The position numbers and the translations under genes were made by a program. From Burkholderiales bacterium (GTDB lineage: Bacteria > Pseudomonadota > Gammaproteobacteria > Burkholderiales > Burkholderiaceae_C), in NCBI GenBank assembly GCA_947381415.1, contig CANCVB010000002.1, forward strand, positions 62,001 through 126,000: a DNA stretch of 64,000 nt. Reading direction: 5' to 3'. The notes beneath the pieces are model-generated. The model was not told the origin of the DNA. It worked only from the letters and a program-made list of their open reading frames with translations, and searched no databases. Below are positions 26,626-35,995 of the stretch, in pieces. Every line of letters begins with the position of its first letter. Position 1 is the first letter of the stretch.

Positions 26626-29511
26626 TCAGGCGAAATGCCGCACTTCACCCGCACCGTGCAAATTGCTGATGCAGCGACCACACAAACTCGGGTGGTCTTG
26701 GTGTTGACCCACGTCGGTGCTGTAGTGCCAGCAGCGGTCGCACTTCGTGGCTTCGCTGGCCTTGACGTCCACAGCCAAAACACTGCCTTTGACCAACTGC
26801 ACTTGGGAGGTGATGAACACAAACTTCAGGTCCTCGCCCAAGGATGCCAAGGTGTCGTACACCGCGCCACCGCAGTGGATGCTCAGCTCGGCTTGCAAGG
26901 AAGCACCGAGTTCACCCGCGCTTCGCTTGGTCTCGATTTCCTTGCAGGCCAGTTCGCGGACCGCTTGAATGTGTGACCATTTCTCAAGCAAGGCGACATC
27001 AACTGCGCCCAAGTCGGAATAGGTTTCCAAGAAGATGGACTTTGAGCTGCCAAACACGGCCCAAGCTTCTTCGGCGGTGAAGCTGAGAAACGGCGCCATC
27101 CAACGCAGCATGGCGTGGGTGATTTGGTGCAAGGCGGTTTGGGCACTGCGACGCGCCAGCGATTTGGGCGCGGTGGTGTAGAGGCGGTCTTTCAACACAT
27201 CCAAATAAAATGCCCCTAGGTCTTCCGAGCAATACAACTGCAACTTGGACACCACGGGGTGGAACTCGTAGGCGCTGAAGTGGCCGCCTTCAAACACACC
27301 TTGGGCATTGCGTGTGCCCAAAATCTCGGCTTGCACTTGGGCGGCGCGTGACAAAGCGTATTTATCGATGTCCAACAAATCGGCAAAGGCCACGCTGTCT
27401 TTGTCAGGGTCAAAGTCGCTCACATTGGCCAGCAAAAAGCGCAGCGTGTTGCGGATGCGGCGGTAAGCGTCCACCACGCGCGCCAAGATTTTGTCGTCGA
27501 TGTTCAAGTCGCCCGAGTAATCGGTGGAGGCCACCCACAGACGCACAATTTCCGCGCCCAATTTGTTGCTCACCTCTTGCGGTGCCACCGTGTTCCCCAG
27601 GCTCTTGCTCATCTTGCGCCCCTGTCCATCGGTGGCGAAACCATGGGTCAAGAGGCCTTTGTAGGGGGCGCGGTCGTACAAGGCACAGCCCAGCAACAAG
27701 GAACTGTGGAACCAGCCACGGTGTTGGTCGTGGCCTTCCAAATACAGGTCAGCCTCGGGACCTTGGTCGTGGAAGGGTGCACGGTCGTAAGCGTCTTTGT
27801 GGCTGCCGCGCAGCACATGTTCGAAAGTGGAGCCCGAGTCGAACCAGACTTCCAAAATGTCCGTGCTCTTGGTGTAGTGCTCGGCCTGATCACCCGCTTG
27901 GTTCAAGATGTCGTCCACTGTCACGCGGCTCCAGGCCTCGATACCGCCTTGTGCAACGATGTCAGCGGCTTGGTCCAAGATGGCCATGGTGCGTGGATGC
28001 AACTCGCCGCTGTCTTTGTGCAAAAAGAAGGGCACTGGCACGCCCCAAGAGCGTTGGCGCGAGATGCACCAATCGGGGCGGTTGGCGATCATGTCGCGCA
28101 AACGGGTTTTGCCGTTCTCGGGGTAAAACTGGGTGTGCTCAATGGCCTGCAAAGCGAGTTGGCGCAAGGTTTGTGGCGCTTTGTCTTTGGTGAACACGCC
28201 AACACCTTCGTCCATGCGAATGAACCACTGCGCGGCGGCGCGGTAAATGACGGGTGTTTTGTGTCGCCAGCAATGGGGGTAGCTATGGGTGATGGTGTGC
28301 GTGGCCATCAATCGCCCTGCCGCTTTCAGCGTTTCCAAAATGACGGGCACAGCTTTCCAGATGTGCAGACCACCAAAGAGCGGGAAGTCGGCGGCGTAAG
28401 TGCCATTGCCTTGCACCGGGTTCAGGATGTCGGTGTACCTCATGCCATGGGCCAAACAACTGTTGTAGTCGTCCAGGCCATACGCAGGGGCACTGTGCAC
28501 GATACCCGTACCATCGTCGGCGGTGGCGTAATCGGCCAGGAACACGGGCGCGGTGCGTTGGTAGCCATCGTCCACCTGCGAGAGTGGGTGGTGGAATTCA
28601 ATCAAGTCGAGCTTGGCGCCCAAGGTGGTGGCCACCACTTGGCCACTGAGTTGCCAGCGTTCCAAGCACTTGTCCACCAAGCTTTCAGCGCACATGAACA
28701 AACCACGTTCGGTGTCCACCAAGGCGTAAGTCAACTCGGGGTTGAGGTTCAAGGCTTGGTTGGCGGGGATGGTCCAAGCGGTGGTGGTCCAAATGACCGC
28801 AAAGGCTGGCTTGTCGAGTTGGGGCAAACCAAAGGCCGTGGCCAGTTTCTCGGGCTGCGCGCACAAAAACGCCACATCCAAGGTCTCGCTTTGCTTGTCG
28901 GCGTATTCAATTTCGAACTCGGCCAAGGATGAGCCGCAATCGAAACACCAGTACACCGGTTTCAATCCGCGGTACACAAAGCCGCGCTCGATCACCCGCT
29001 TGAAGGCGCGTATTTGCCCCGCTTCGTTGGCGGGGTCCATGGTGCGGTAGGGCCGCTCCCAGTCGCCCAGTACACCTAAGCGTTTGAAGTCTTCGCGTTG
29101 TTGTGCAATTTGCTCGGTGGCAAAAGCGCGGCTCTTGGCCTGCATGTCGTCTCTGGAGAGTTTGCGACCATGCAGTTTTTCAATCGCGTTTTCAATCGGC
29201 AAGCCATGGCAGTCCCAGCCAGGGATGTATTGCGCATCAAAGCCAGCCAGTTGCTTGGACTTGACGATCATGTCTTTGAGCACTTTGTTGAGGGCATGGC
29301 CGATGTGCAATTGACCGTTGGCATAGGGCGGACCATCGTGCAGCACAAACAGCGGTTGGCCGTGCCGGGCCACGCGCAGTTGTTTGTACAGACCTTGCTC
29401 GCTCCATTGCTGGGTCCAAGCGGGTTCGCGCTTGGGTAAATCGCCCCGCATCGGGAAGGGCGTGTCCATCATGTTGATGCGGGTATCGGGGGTGTTGGAT
29501 TTATCGTTCAT
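26626..29511 (-). CDS. ileS: Isoleucine-tRNA ligase
   Basis: This class Ia synthetase of 961 aa charges tRNA-Ile and edits misactivated valine. Visible elements are the HIGH motif in [17 protein letters not shown], the editing-domain region in the first half, the KMSKS motif in [11 protein letters not shown], and a C-terminal zinc finger CDRCW...CGRC that is typical of bacterial type IleS. Its start overlaps the ribF stop by 4 nt and lspA follows 3 nt later. Confidence 0.97.
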   Translation of the reverse strand: MNDKSNTPDTRINMMDTPFPMRGDLPKREPAWTQQWSEQGLYKQLRVARHGQPLFVLHDGPPYANGQLHIGHALNKVLKDMIVKSKQLAGFDAQYIPGWDCHGLPIENAIEKLHGRKLSRDDMQAKSRAFATEQIAQQREDFKRLGVLGDWERPYRTMDPANEAGQIRAFKRVIERGFVYRGLKPVYWCFDCGSSLAEFEIEYADKQSETLDVAFLCAQPEKLATAFGLPQLDKPAFAVIWTTTAWTIPANQALNLNPELTYALVDTERGLFMCAESLVDKCLERWQLSGQVVATTLGAKLDLIEFHHPLSQVDDGYQRTAPVFLADYATADDGTGIVHSAPAYGLDDYNSCLAHGMRYTDILNPVQGNGTYAADFPLFGGLHIWKAVPVILETLKAAGRLMATHTITHSYPHCWRHKTPVIYRAAAQWFIRMDEGVGVFTKDKAPQTLRQLALQAIEHTQFYPENGKTRLRDMIANRPDWCISRQRSWGVPVPFFLHKDSGELHPRTMAILDQAADIVAQGGIEAWSRVTVDDILNQAGDQAEHYTKSTDILEVWFDSGSTFEHVLRGSHKDAYDRAPFHDQGPEADLYLEGHDQHRGWFHSSLLLGCALYDRAPYKGLLTHGFATDGQGRKMSKSLGNTVAPQEVSNKLGAEIVRLWVASTDYSGDLNIDDKILARVVDAYRRIRNTLRFLLANVSDFDPDKDSVAFADLLDIDKYALSRAAQVQAEILGTRNAQGVFEGGHFSAYEFHPVVSKLQLYCSEDLGAFYLDVLKDRLYTTAPKSLARRSAQTALHQITHAMLRWMAPFLSFTAEEAWAVFGSSKSIFLETYSDLGAVDVALLEKWSHIQAVRELACKEIETKRSAGELGASLQAELSIHCGGAVYDTLASLGEDLKFVFITSQVQLVKGSVLAVDVKASEATKCDRCWHYSTDVGQHQDHPSLCGRCISNLHGAGEVRHFA

Positions 29512-30512
29512 ATTTTTTCAAACCACTGACGTGCGTCCGTGCAGTCTTGGGCGATGCCTTGCTGCAGTGATTCAAGGCTGTCGTAGGTCAATTCGTCGTG
29601 TAATTTGTGCAGCAGTTCTACCCGCACGAGTTTACCGTAGCCCCCTTCGCGCCCCAAGCTGTCTGGCCATTGCAGGCAATGGGTTTCTAGCAGCACCCGA
29701 CCTTGGTTGAGATCGTTGGCGTCCAGTGAGGGGCGAACACCCAAGTTGGCCACCCCTTGCAATGGCTTGTCAGCCAAGCCATGGACCAAGGCCACAAAAA
29801 TCCCGCTTGCGGCGGGGCGTGGGTGAGTAAAGCGCAGGTTCAAGGTGGGGCAGTTGAGTTCTCGGCCCAGCTTGCGGCCATGCACCACATGGCCTGTGAT
29901 GGCATAGGAACGACCCAGCAGCAAGGCGGCGCGTTGCATATGGCCTTGCGCCAGCGCTTGACGAACCGCAGAACTCGATACGCGTTCGCTGGGACTGCCT
30001 GCCTGCGCTTGGCTATGGGTATCTGCTACTTCGTAGCTGTTCATGCGCGCCACTTCAAAGCCGTGTTGTTGACCGCTGTGGGACAGTGACGCGTAATCAC
30101 CGGCGCGTTTGGCACCATAGCAAAAGTCATCGCCCACCAGCACGTAGCGGCTACCCAGCCCTTTGACCAATACCTGTTGTACGAAATCATCGGGTGCCAA
30201 GCCAGACAGCCAAGGGTTGAAAGGCATGATGACACATTGGTCGATACCGCAGGCTTGCAACTCTGCCAGTTTGTCGCGCAGCGTGGCAATGCGCTGGGGC
30301 GCCATCTCGGCTTTGCCCAAACCTTGCGCGAAGAAATCGCGTGGATGCGGCTCGAACGTCATCACACAAGAGGGCAGTGCGCGATGCCGTGCCTCGTTGC
30401 GTAACAAAGCCAACATGGCTTGGTGGCCACGGTGCACACCATCGAAGTTGCCAATCGTCAAGGCGCAGGCCGTGGCTAAACGGGGATGGTGAATACCTCG
30501 AAAAATATGCAT
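29508..30512 (-). CDS. ribF: Bifunctional riboflavin kinase/FAD synthetase
   Basis: RibF makes FMN and FAD from riboflavin. The 334-aa protein has an N-terminal adenylyltransferase domain ([15 protein letters not shown], the HxGH-type nucleotide site, and [11 protein letters not shown]) and a C-terminal riboflavin kinase domain ([27 protein letters not shown]). Gene order ribF-ileS-lspA is the common proteobacterial arrangement. It is divergent from the HNH gene with a 93-bp intergenic region. Confidence 0.96.
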   Translation of the reverse strand: MHIFRGIHHPRLATACALTIGNFDGVHRGHQAMLALLRNEARHRALPSCVMTFEPHPRDFFAQGLGKAEMAPQRIATLRDKLAELQACGIDQCVIMPFNPWLSGLAPDDFVQQVLVKGLGSRYVLVGDDFCYGAKRAGDYASLSHSGQQHGFEVARMNSYEVADTHSQAQAGSPSERVSSSAVRQALAQGHMQRAALLLGRSYAITGHVVHGRKLGRELNCPTLNLRFTHPRPAASGIFVALVHGLADKPLQGVANLGVRPSLDANDLNQGRVLLETHCLQWPDSLGREGGYGKLVRVELLHKLHDELTYDSLESLQQGIAQDCTDARQWFEKI

Positions 30513-30605
30513 AGCGGGTTTAGGCTTGACAAAGTTGTTTCATGAAAACAAGGTATATTGTGTAGGAATCGACGTCAGTGCTCGCTTTGATCTCTGTGGA
30601 GGTGA

Positions 30606-31166
30606 ATGTTGAAGGTGTTGAAGCTGTCAGCCCAAGGGCTGCCGCAGTCTTGGATTTCGCTGGAACAAGCAGTGATTCATTACGCGGCGCAAGAAGTGCG
30701 CTGGGAGGCCGGTGCGCAAATCGCTGTTTTTCGGGGTGGCCACAACGCTGTCACTGGCGAACAATCCATCATCACCGTCAACAGCATCATTGGCACCAAG
30801 GGTGTGCCCGGCATCAACCCGTTTGAACTCAAGCCTGGCTTGACCAATAGCAAGCTGTTTGCCCGTGACCGCAATATTTGCGCTTACTGCGGCGACCTTT
30901 TCCATGAAACCGAATTGACCCGCGAGCACATCATTCCTTTTGGTCAGCAGGGCTTGGACAGCTGGATGAATGTGGTGACCGCTTGCCGTGCCTGTAACCA
31001 CCGCAAAGCCAACCGCACGCCCGAACAGGCCCGCATGCCTTTGCTTTACACGCCTTACATCCCCAGTTTATGGGAGGACTTCATTCTGCGTAACCGCCGC
31101 ATCTTGGCAGACCAGATGGAGTTTTTAACCGCGCATTTGCCGCGTAATTCAAGGCTGGCGGCTTAA
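30606..31166 (+). CDS. HNH-family endonuclease-like protein
   Basis: This 186-aa protein has a central HNH/McrA-type nuclease fold: zinc-binding CAYCG and CRACN pairs enclose LTREHIIPFGQQGLDSWMNVVTAC, with the catalytic His in REHI and the Asn in MNVV. The N-terminal 80 residues form a separate beta-rich region without a motif I recognise. Proteins of this architecture are widespread as single genes in Gram-negative bacteria, without restriction partners; here too no methylase is adjacent. The start has TGGAGG 3-4 nt upstream. The 3' end overlaps purN by 18 nt (convergent). Confidence 0.87.
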   Translation: MLKVLKLSAQGLPQSWISLEQAVIHYAAQEVRWEAGAQIAVFRGGHNAVTGEQSIITVNSIIGTKGVPGINPFELKPGLTNSKLFARDRNICAYCGDLFHETELTREHIIPFGQQGLDSWMNVVTACRACNHRKANRTPEQARMPLLYTPYIPSLWEDFILRNRRILADQMEFLTAHLPRNSRLAA

Positions 31167-31745
31167 CAACTGCGCCAGCACCCTTGGGTAAATCAGGTGC
31201 TCTTGCGTCAGCACCCGTGCTGCCAAGGTGTCTGCCGAATCGTCTGGCAAGACGGGTACCACGGCTTGGGCAAGTATCGGCCCGTCGTCTAAATCCACGG
31301 TCACTTGGTGCACCGTGGCACCTGCAAAGCGACAGCCTGCATCGATGGCTCGCTGATGGGTGTGCAGGCCAGGAAAAGCAGGCAGCAGCGAGGGGTGGAT
31401 ATTGAGCAGGCGACCTTGGTAGTGCACCACAAATCCAGGGGTGAGAATGCGCATAAAACCAGCCAATACCACCCAAGAAGGTTGGTAGACGTCTATCGCT
31501 TGCATCAAAGCCGAGTCAAATGCTTCGCGGGGATGGGAGTGTTTTTGGTACAGCGTGTGGTCAATCAATTGGGTCGTCAAACCCAAATCGGCCGCTTTGG
31601 CCAAACCCGCAGCTTGCGCCCGGTTGCTGATCACACAAGCGATGCGCGCGTCGAAGCGTGCTTGCCATTGTTCACGCTCAGCGGCTTGGGCAATGGCCAC
31701 CATGTTGGAGCCGCCGCCTGAAATCAGAACCACAATATTTTGCAT
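31149..31745 (-). CDS. purN: Phosphoribosylglycinamide formyltransferase
   Basis: PurN transfers the formyl group of 10-formyl-THF to GAR in purine synthesis. The 198 aa include the N-terminal GAR-binding loop VLISGGGSNMVAI, the FMRILTPGFV region, the catalytic NIHPSLLPAFPGLHTH stretch (Asn, His) and the VDDGPI-like LDDGPILAQAVVPV segment with catalytic Asp. Length and motifs agree with the family. It converges on the HNH gene with overlapping ends. Confidence 0.96.
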   Translation of the reverse strand: MQNIVVLISGGGSNMVAIAQAAEREQWQARFDARIACVISNRAQAAGLAKAADLGLTTQLIDHTLYQKHSHPREAFDSALMQAIDVYQPSWVVLAGFMRILTPGFVVHYQGRLLNIHPSLLPAFPGLHTHQRAIDAGCRFAGATVHQVTVDLDDGPILAQAVVPVLPDDSADTLAARVLTQEHLIYPRVLAQLLSRQP

Positions 31746-31834
31746 AGTCTTGGATTATCAGCGGGTAATTCAACCAAGCCTTGAAAAATCGCGCAAAATA
31801 GCACGACCGTTCTAAATTGCCTCGGAGACCTTTG

Positions 31835-33013
31835 ATGGATTTGGCTTTTACCCCTGAAGAACAGGCTTTTCGCGAAGAAGTGCGCTCTTGGGTGCACGCG
31901 CATTTGCCTGCAAAACTCTCGCACAAGGTACACAACGCCTTGCGCCTGACCCGTGAAGACATGCAGTCCTGGGCCCAAATATTAGGTGCCAAGGGGTGGT
32001 TGGGCTACGGCTGGCCCGAGCAGTTTGGTGGCCCGGGCTGGAACGCGGTGCAAAAACATTTGTTCGAGGAAGAGTGCGCCTTGGCCGGCGCGCCGCGTGT
32101 GGTGCCGTTTGGCCCGGTGATGGTGGCACCCGTCATCATGGCCTTTGGCTCGCCCGCGCAACAACAGCGGTTTTTACCGGGCATTGCCAGCGGCGAGGTG
32201 TGGTGGAGCCAAGGCTACAGCGAACCTGGATCGGGTTCGGACTTGGCCTCGCTGAAAACCCGTGCCGAGCGTGTGGGTGACAAATACATCGTCAATGGCC
32301 AAAAAACCTGGACCACCTTGGCCCAGTTTGGCGAGTGGATTTTTTGCTTGGTGCGCACCAGCAATGAGGGCAAGCCGCAAACCGGCATTTCGTTTTTGCT
32401 GATTGACATGAAGTCCAAAGGTGTGAGTGTGCGGCCCATCAAACTGTTGGACGGCGAATGCGAGGTCAACGAGGTCTGGTTTGACAACGTGGAAGTGCCA
32501 GCAGAAAACCTGGTGGGTGAAGAAAACAAAGGTTGGAACTACGCCAAATACCTGTTGGCGCATGAGCGCACCAACATCGCGGATGTGAACCGCGCCAAGC
32601 GTGAGTTGGAGCGTTTGAAGCGCATCGCCAAAGCCGAAGGCGTGTGGGAAGACATGCGTTTCAGGGACGAAATTGCCAAGCTTGAAGTCGACGTCATCGC
32701 CTTGGAGATGATGGTGTTGCGCGTCTTGAGCGCCGAGAAGTCGGGCAAACAGTCGCTGGACATTGCAGGCCTGTTGAAAATTCGGGGCTCAGAAATTCAG
32801 CAGCGTTACAGCGAACTCATGATGTTGGCAGCCGGGCCGTTCAGCCTGCCTTTCATTGAAGAAGCCATGGAAGCAGGCTGGCAAGGTGACCACGTGGGGG
32901 CGGCTCACTGCGCCCCATTGGCCTCGACTTATTTCAACATGCGCAAGACCACCATTTACGGTGGTTCGAATGAAGTGCAGCGCAACATCGTTGCGCAAAC
33001 CGTTTTGGGGTGA
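31835..33013 (+). CDS. Acyl-CoA dehydrogenase, PimC-like large partner
   Basis: This FAD-dependent acyl-CoA dehydrogenase (392 aa) has the N-terminal helical domain MDLAFTPEEQAFREEVRSW, the FAD-binding GYSEPGSGSDLASL and WTTLAQ segments, and the C-terminal IYGGSNEVQRNIVAQ motif. The sequence resembles the pimeloyl-CoA dehydrogenase large subunit of Rhodopseudomonas-type pim operons and may act on dicarboxylyl-CoA or other bulky substrates. It is followed 3 nt later by a smaller homologue, the expected partner. The ATG at 31835 is chosen over an upstream in-frame start for its family-typical N-terminus. Confidence 0.9.
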   Translation: MDLAFTPEEQAFREEVRSWVHAHLPAKLSHKVHNALRLTREDMQSWAQILGAKGWLGYGWPEQFGGPGWNAVQKHLFEEECALAGAPRVVPFGPVMVAPVIMAFGSPAQQQRFLPGIASGEVWWSQGYSEPGSGSDLASLKTRAERVGDKYIVNGQKTWTTLAQFGEWIFCLVRTSNEGKPQTGISFLLIDMKSKGVSVRPIKLLDGECEVNEVWFDNVEVPAENLVGEENKGWNYAKYLLAHERTNIADVNRAKRELERLKRIAKAEGVWEDMRFRDEIAKLEVDVIALEMMVLRVLSAEKSGKQSLDIAGLLKIRGSEIQQRYSELMMLAAGPFSLPFIEEAMEAGWQGDHVGAAHCAPLASTYFNMRKTTIYGGSNEVQRNIVAQTVLG

Positions 33014-33016
33014 ACC

Positions 33017-34132
33017 ATGGACTTTGATTTTTCAGACGACCAAACACAATTGCGCGACGCGGTTCGCAAATGGGTGGACAAGGCCTACAGCTTTGACGAG
33101 CGCCGCAGTGTGGTCGCCGCAGGTGGTTTCTCTGCCAGCGCCTACCAAGCCATGGCCGAATTGGGCCTGTGTGGCTTGTATGTGCAAGACGCTTATGGTG
33201 GCATGAACATGGGGCCTGTCGAGGGCATGGTGGTCATGGAGGAGCTCGGGCGTGGCATGGTCATGGAGCCCTTGGTCCACACCTGGATCAGCACGGCGGT
33301 CTTGCAAGCCCACGGCCCCGAAGACTTGAAAACCGAGTGGTTGCCCCGCTTGGCAGGTGGCGAGGCCTTGCTGGTGTTGGCGCACCACGAACAGGGCGCG
33401 CGTTACAAGCTTGGGAAATGCCAAGCCACCGCGAACCAAGCAGATGGCGTGTGGCACGTGACAGGGCACAAGAGCTTGGTGCCCGCAGGTGACCAGGCGC
33501 ACGGGTTTTTGGTGCCGGCCTTGGTCAAGGGACAGCAGGCGATGTTCTTGGTGCCACGCAGTGCTGCCATTAACACCACGCGGGTGTATGCAGCACAAGA
33601 CGGCAGCCGCATGAGCGAGTTGCTTATGAAAGATGCCCCTGCACAACTCATCACGCTAGAGGGATTGACCGCTTTGCAATTGGCTATCGACGTGGGTGCG
33701 GCATCCTTGTGCGCCGAGGCCGTGGGTTTGATGGAAAAAACCTTGGCGGTCACCGTGGAGTACCTCAATACCCGCAAACAGTTTGGTGTGGCTATTGCCA
33801 GTTTTCAGGCCTTGCGCCACCGCGTGGCTGACATGAAAATGCAGCTCGAGCTGGGTCGCTCGATGAGCTATTACGCTTCGCTCAAACTCAACGCACCCGC
33901 CGCGGAACGCAGCGTCGCGGTATCACGCGCCAAATTTCAGATTGGCCGATCTGCCCGGCATGTGGGTCAAGAAGCGGTGCAATTGCACGGCGGCATTGGC
34001 GTGACCGATGAGTACATCGTGAGCCACTGCTTCAAGCGTTTGACGCAAATTGAACTCAGCCTGGGCGACAGCTTGCACCACCTGGGTGAGGTGTCGACGC
34101 ACATGCAAGAAACCGCTGGCGTGTTTGCCTAA
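33017..34132 (+). CDS. Acyl-CoA dehydrogenase, PimD-like small partner
   Basis: This second acyl-CoA dehydrogenase-fold subunit (371 aa) begins MDFDFSDDQTQLRDAVRKWVDKAY. It has a divergent middle domain: the FAD-binding region of the first protein (EPGSGSD) is replaced by AHHEQGARYKL. It retains VEYLNTRKQFGVAIASFQALRH and the C-terminal VQLHGGIGVTDEY. The pair layout and the divergence fit alpha/beta heteromeric dehydrogenases such as PimC-PimD or steroid-degrading FadE pairs. No ligase, hydratase or thiolase gene is next to it. It is followed by the accessory insert at 34.1 kb. Confidence 0.9.
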   Translation: MDFDFSDDQTQLRDAVRKWVDKAYSFDERRSVVAAGGFSASAYQAMAELGLCGLYVQDAYGGMNMGPVEGMVVMEELGRGMVMEPLVHTWISTAVLQAHGPEDLKTEWLPRLAGGEALLVLAHHEQGARYKLGKCQATANQADGVWHVTGHKSLVPAGDQAHGFLVPALVKGQQAMFLVPRSAAINTTRVYAAQDGSRMSELLMKDAPAQLITLEGLTALQLAIDVGAASLCAEAVGLMEKTLAVTVEYLNTRKQFGVAIASFQALRHRVADMKMQLELGRSMSYYASLKLNAPAAERSVAVSRAKFQIGRSARHVGQEAVQLHGGIGVTDEYIVSHCFKRLTQIELSLGDSLHHLGEVSTHMQETAGVFA

Positions 34133-34267
34133 GAGTAGATATGCGCCAGGTTGAGTGCCAACACATACAAGCTCGGGGGTTATAGAGCACTTGTTGATGT
34201 GGGTTTGGGAGGGTCGTTCGCTCTTTTGTGTCCTTGTTGGCCATGAACGGTTGAGACGCCTTTCTCA

Positions 34268-34547
34268 TCAATACGTCAAAAAAATCTGCACATCCGCTGC
34301 GCCTGCTGCGCGTCCCGCAGCAGCGCTCGGTTCGCCAGCAGTAAAACCTGCAGCGTCCAGCAGCTTTGATGACTGGGATGCAGGTATTCATTTCGTTTTG
34401 ACTGTCCGCAGTCCCAAAACTAAAAGCCTGCCCTCGTGCCCAGCGTTGGTTTTTTGCTTTGTGCAGGTCCTCACCGAATTTGGCCAGCCAATCAGCAATC
34501 GCATCGAACGCTTTTGGAGTAATATTTTTCAATGAATGTTCCACCAT
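34268..34547 (-). pseudogene. Possible decayed open reading frame in a 399-bp spacer
   Basis: The stretch 34133-34531 has no intact gene. On the minus strand, an ATG at 34547 opens a protein-like sequence (MVEHSLKNITPKAFDAIADW, then FGEDLHKAKNQRWARGQAF). It stops looking protein-like near nt 34370, where a one-base change of frame continues as LLDAAGFTAGEP and ends at a TGA at 34268-34270. This could be a frameshifted remnant whose 5' part was overwritten by the acyltransferase gene, which overlaps it by 16 nt. I recognise no family and the call may be chance. Confidence 0.28.
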
Positions 34548-35668
34548 CTCGCCCAGTTCTTGACTCTGATGCAAGTCGCGATGCATGGGTGGATGTTTTG
34601 CGCGGCTTGGTTGCGCTGCTCGTTGTAGCGCACCACACGGCATTGATGTACGGCGCAGTAGGTGCATGGTTTTGGCATGAACGTACACCCGACAATTCAC
34701 TTTCTTCTCTGTTACTGACGTTCTTTTGTACGTTTAATCAGGCCTGGTTCATGGGACTGTTCTTTTTGCTTGCTGGGACCTATGTGCCCGCATCAATGGC
34801 TCGCAAAGGGGTCTTCAGATTTCTTTTTGATCGGTCTCAACGCTTAGGCTTTCCCTTGCTTATCTTTGGGTACTTGCTTGGACCTTTGACGATCGCATTG
34901 GCGTTCACCTCAAGGGGCTTTCCAATGCAGGACACCTTGATTGCACTTTGGAGCCGAGCCCAATTTGAATCCGGTCCACTGTGGTTTGCGGCTGCATTGC
35001 TGGTGATGACCTTCCTCGTGACGCCAATCGTGCCATGGCTCAAGCAGCAAAGTCCATTCCCAACCACCACACGTATGTGGGTTGCAGCGTTGCTCGTGGG
35101 CTTATGCGCATTTCTCATCCGGCTCGTATGGCCTGTTGGCAAAGGCTGGTGGATGGGTTGGCAGCTTGCTTACTTTCCAAGTTACCTTGTACTTTTCGCA
35201 GCAGGCGTCGTGGGTGCCTCGTCGCGTTGGTGGGTTGAAGTGCCGATTCAATCCGCACGTACTTGGGCAAGGGTCATGCGGCGTGTCGTTTGGACTTTTC
35301 CAGTGATTGCATTGGCGGGCAGTCAATTTGAATGGCTGGGTGGGTCTGCGACTGGGGGATGGAATGTGCAGGCCGGCGTGTATGCGTTTTGGGAGCCAAT
35401 GGTGGCGTGGGGAGTCATCTTGACATTGCTGCGCTGGGCGCGGCATCGCTTCGCGCATCCCACACCTTTTTATCAAATGATTGGCCGGAGCGCATTCACT
35501 GTCTACTTCATTCATTCGCCCATCGTGGTTGCCGTGGGGCTTCTGTTGCATGGATGGGAAATACCCGTTCTTTTCAAATTTTTCTTCAGCGCGGCACTGA
35601 GTATGGCGATGAGTTTGATCCTGGCCAAACTGCTTCTTCGCTGGTCATTGTGGCCGTTGAAGAAGTGA
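34532..35668 (+). CDS. Acyltransferase-3 family membrane protein
   Basis: This multi-spanning acyltransferase of the OafA/OpgC superfamily (378 aa) has about ten transmembrane segments. The N-terminal signature DVLRGLVALLVVAHHTALM contains the family His of helix 1, and FCTFNQAWFMGLFFLLAGTYVP follows. Family members acylate sugars, glucans or lipids from acyl-CoA donors. No polysaccharide or glucan genes are nearby, so the acceptor is unknown. Codon use looks less GC-biased than in neighbours. It sits in a poorly conserved-looking interval between acyl-CoA dehydrogenase and core genes. Confidence 0.85.
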   Translation: MNVPPSRPVLDSDASRDAWVDVLRGLVALLVVAHHTALMYGAVGAWFWHERTPDNSLSSLLLTFFCTFNQAWFMGLFFLLAGTYVPASMARKGVFRFLFDRSQRLGFPLLIFGYLLGPLTIALAFTSRGFPMQDTLIALWSRAQFESGPLWFAAALLVMTFLVTPIVPWLKQQSPFPTTTRMWVAALLVGLCAFLIRLVWPVGKGWWMGWQLAYFPSYLVLFAAGVVGASSRWWVEVPIQSARTWARVMRRVVWTFPVIALAGSQFEWLGGSATGGWNVQAGVYAFWEPMVAWGVILTLLRWARHRFAHPTPFYQMIGRSAFTVYFIHSPIVVAVGLLLHGWEIPVLFKFFFSAALSMAMSLILAKLLLRWSLWPLKK

Positions 35669-35714
35669 CTTTGGGGCGATATTGGACACGCGCAGAGAGC
35701 CTGAATGGATTACA

Positions 35715-35954
35715 TCAAGGCTTGGCTAAAGCAAAGCGCGGTTGCTTCACGCCTTCAATCACCACCTCTTCGGTGAACATGGCAAATGGGCGCACCCACA
35801 AACCGCGTTCGCCATACTCGGCGCGATAGAGCACCAAGGGCTCCAGGCTTTCGCTGTGGCGCACCACGCCCAGCACCTCGTAGTGCAGGCCTTTGTAGTG
35901 CATGTAGGGCCCCAGGGGCAGGGTGGGCAGGGGAGGGAGGTCGGTATCGGACAT
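35715..35954 (-). CDS. DUF1653 domain protein
   Basis: This 79-aa soluble protein consists almost entirely of a DUF1653 domain: GPYMHYKGLHYEVLGVVRHS, then LEPLVLYRAEYGERGLWVRP and FTEEV. The family is small, beta-rich and of unknown function; it is sometimes encoded beside repair or RNA genes. Here it is transcribed opposite to the rRNA-methyltransferase-like gene that starts 41 nt away. There is a short gap (46 nt) to the convergent acyltransferase gene. Confidence 0.85.
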   Translation of the reverse strand: MSDTDLPPLPTLPLGPYMHYKGLHYEVLGVVRHSESLEPLVLYRAEYGERGLWVRPFAMFTEEVVIEGVKQPRFALAKP

Positions 35955-35995
35955 GCATCAAGCATAAGGCTTGACGCAAAGCCGATAATCCCTGC

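Noticed and set aside
27577-28932. 451-aa plus-strand frame inside ileS
   Set aside because: It is antisense to an intact isoleucyl-tRNA synthetase with HIGH and KMSKS motifs; no independent family similarity is seen.
30526-30559. TTGACA and TATATT upstream of the HNH gene as a sigma-70 promoter
   Set aside because: The spacing is 22 nt, well outside the 16-18 nt expected, so I do not list it.
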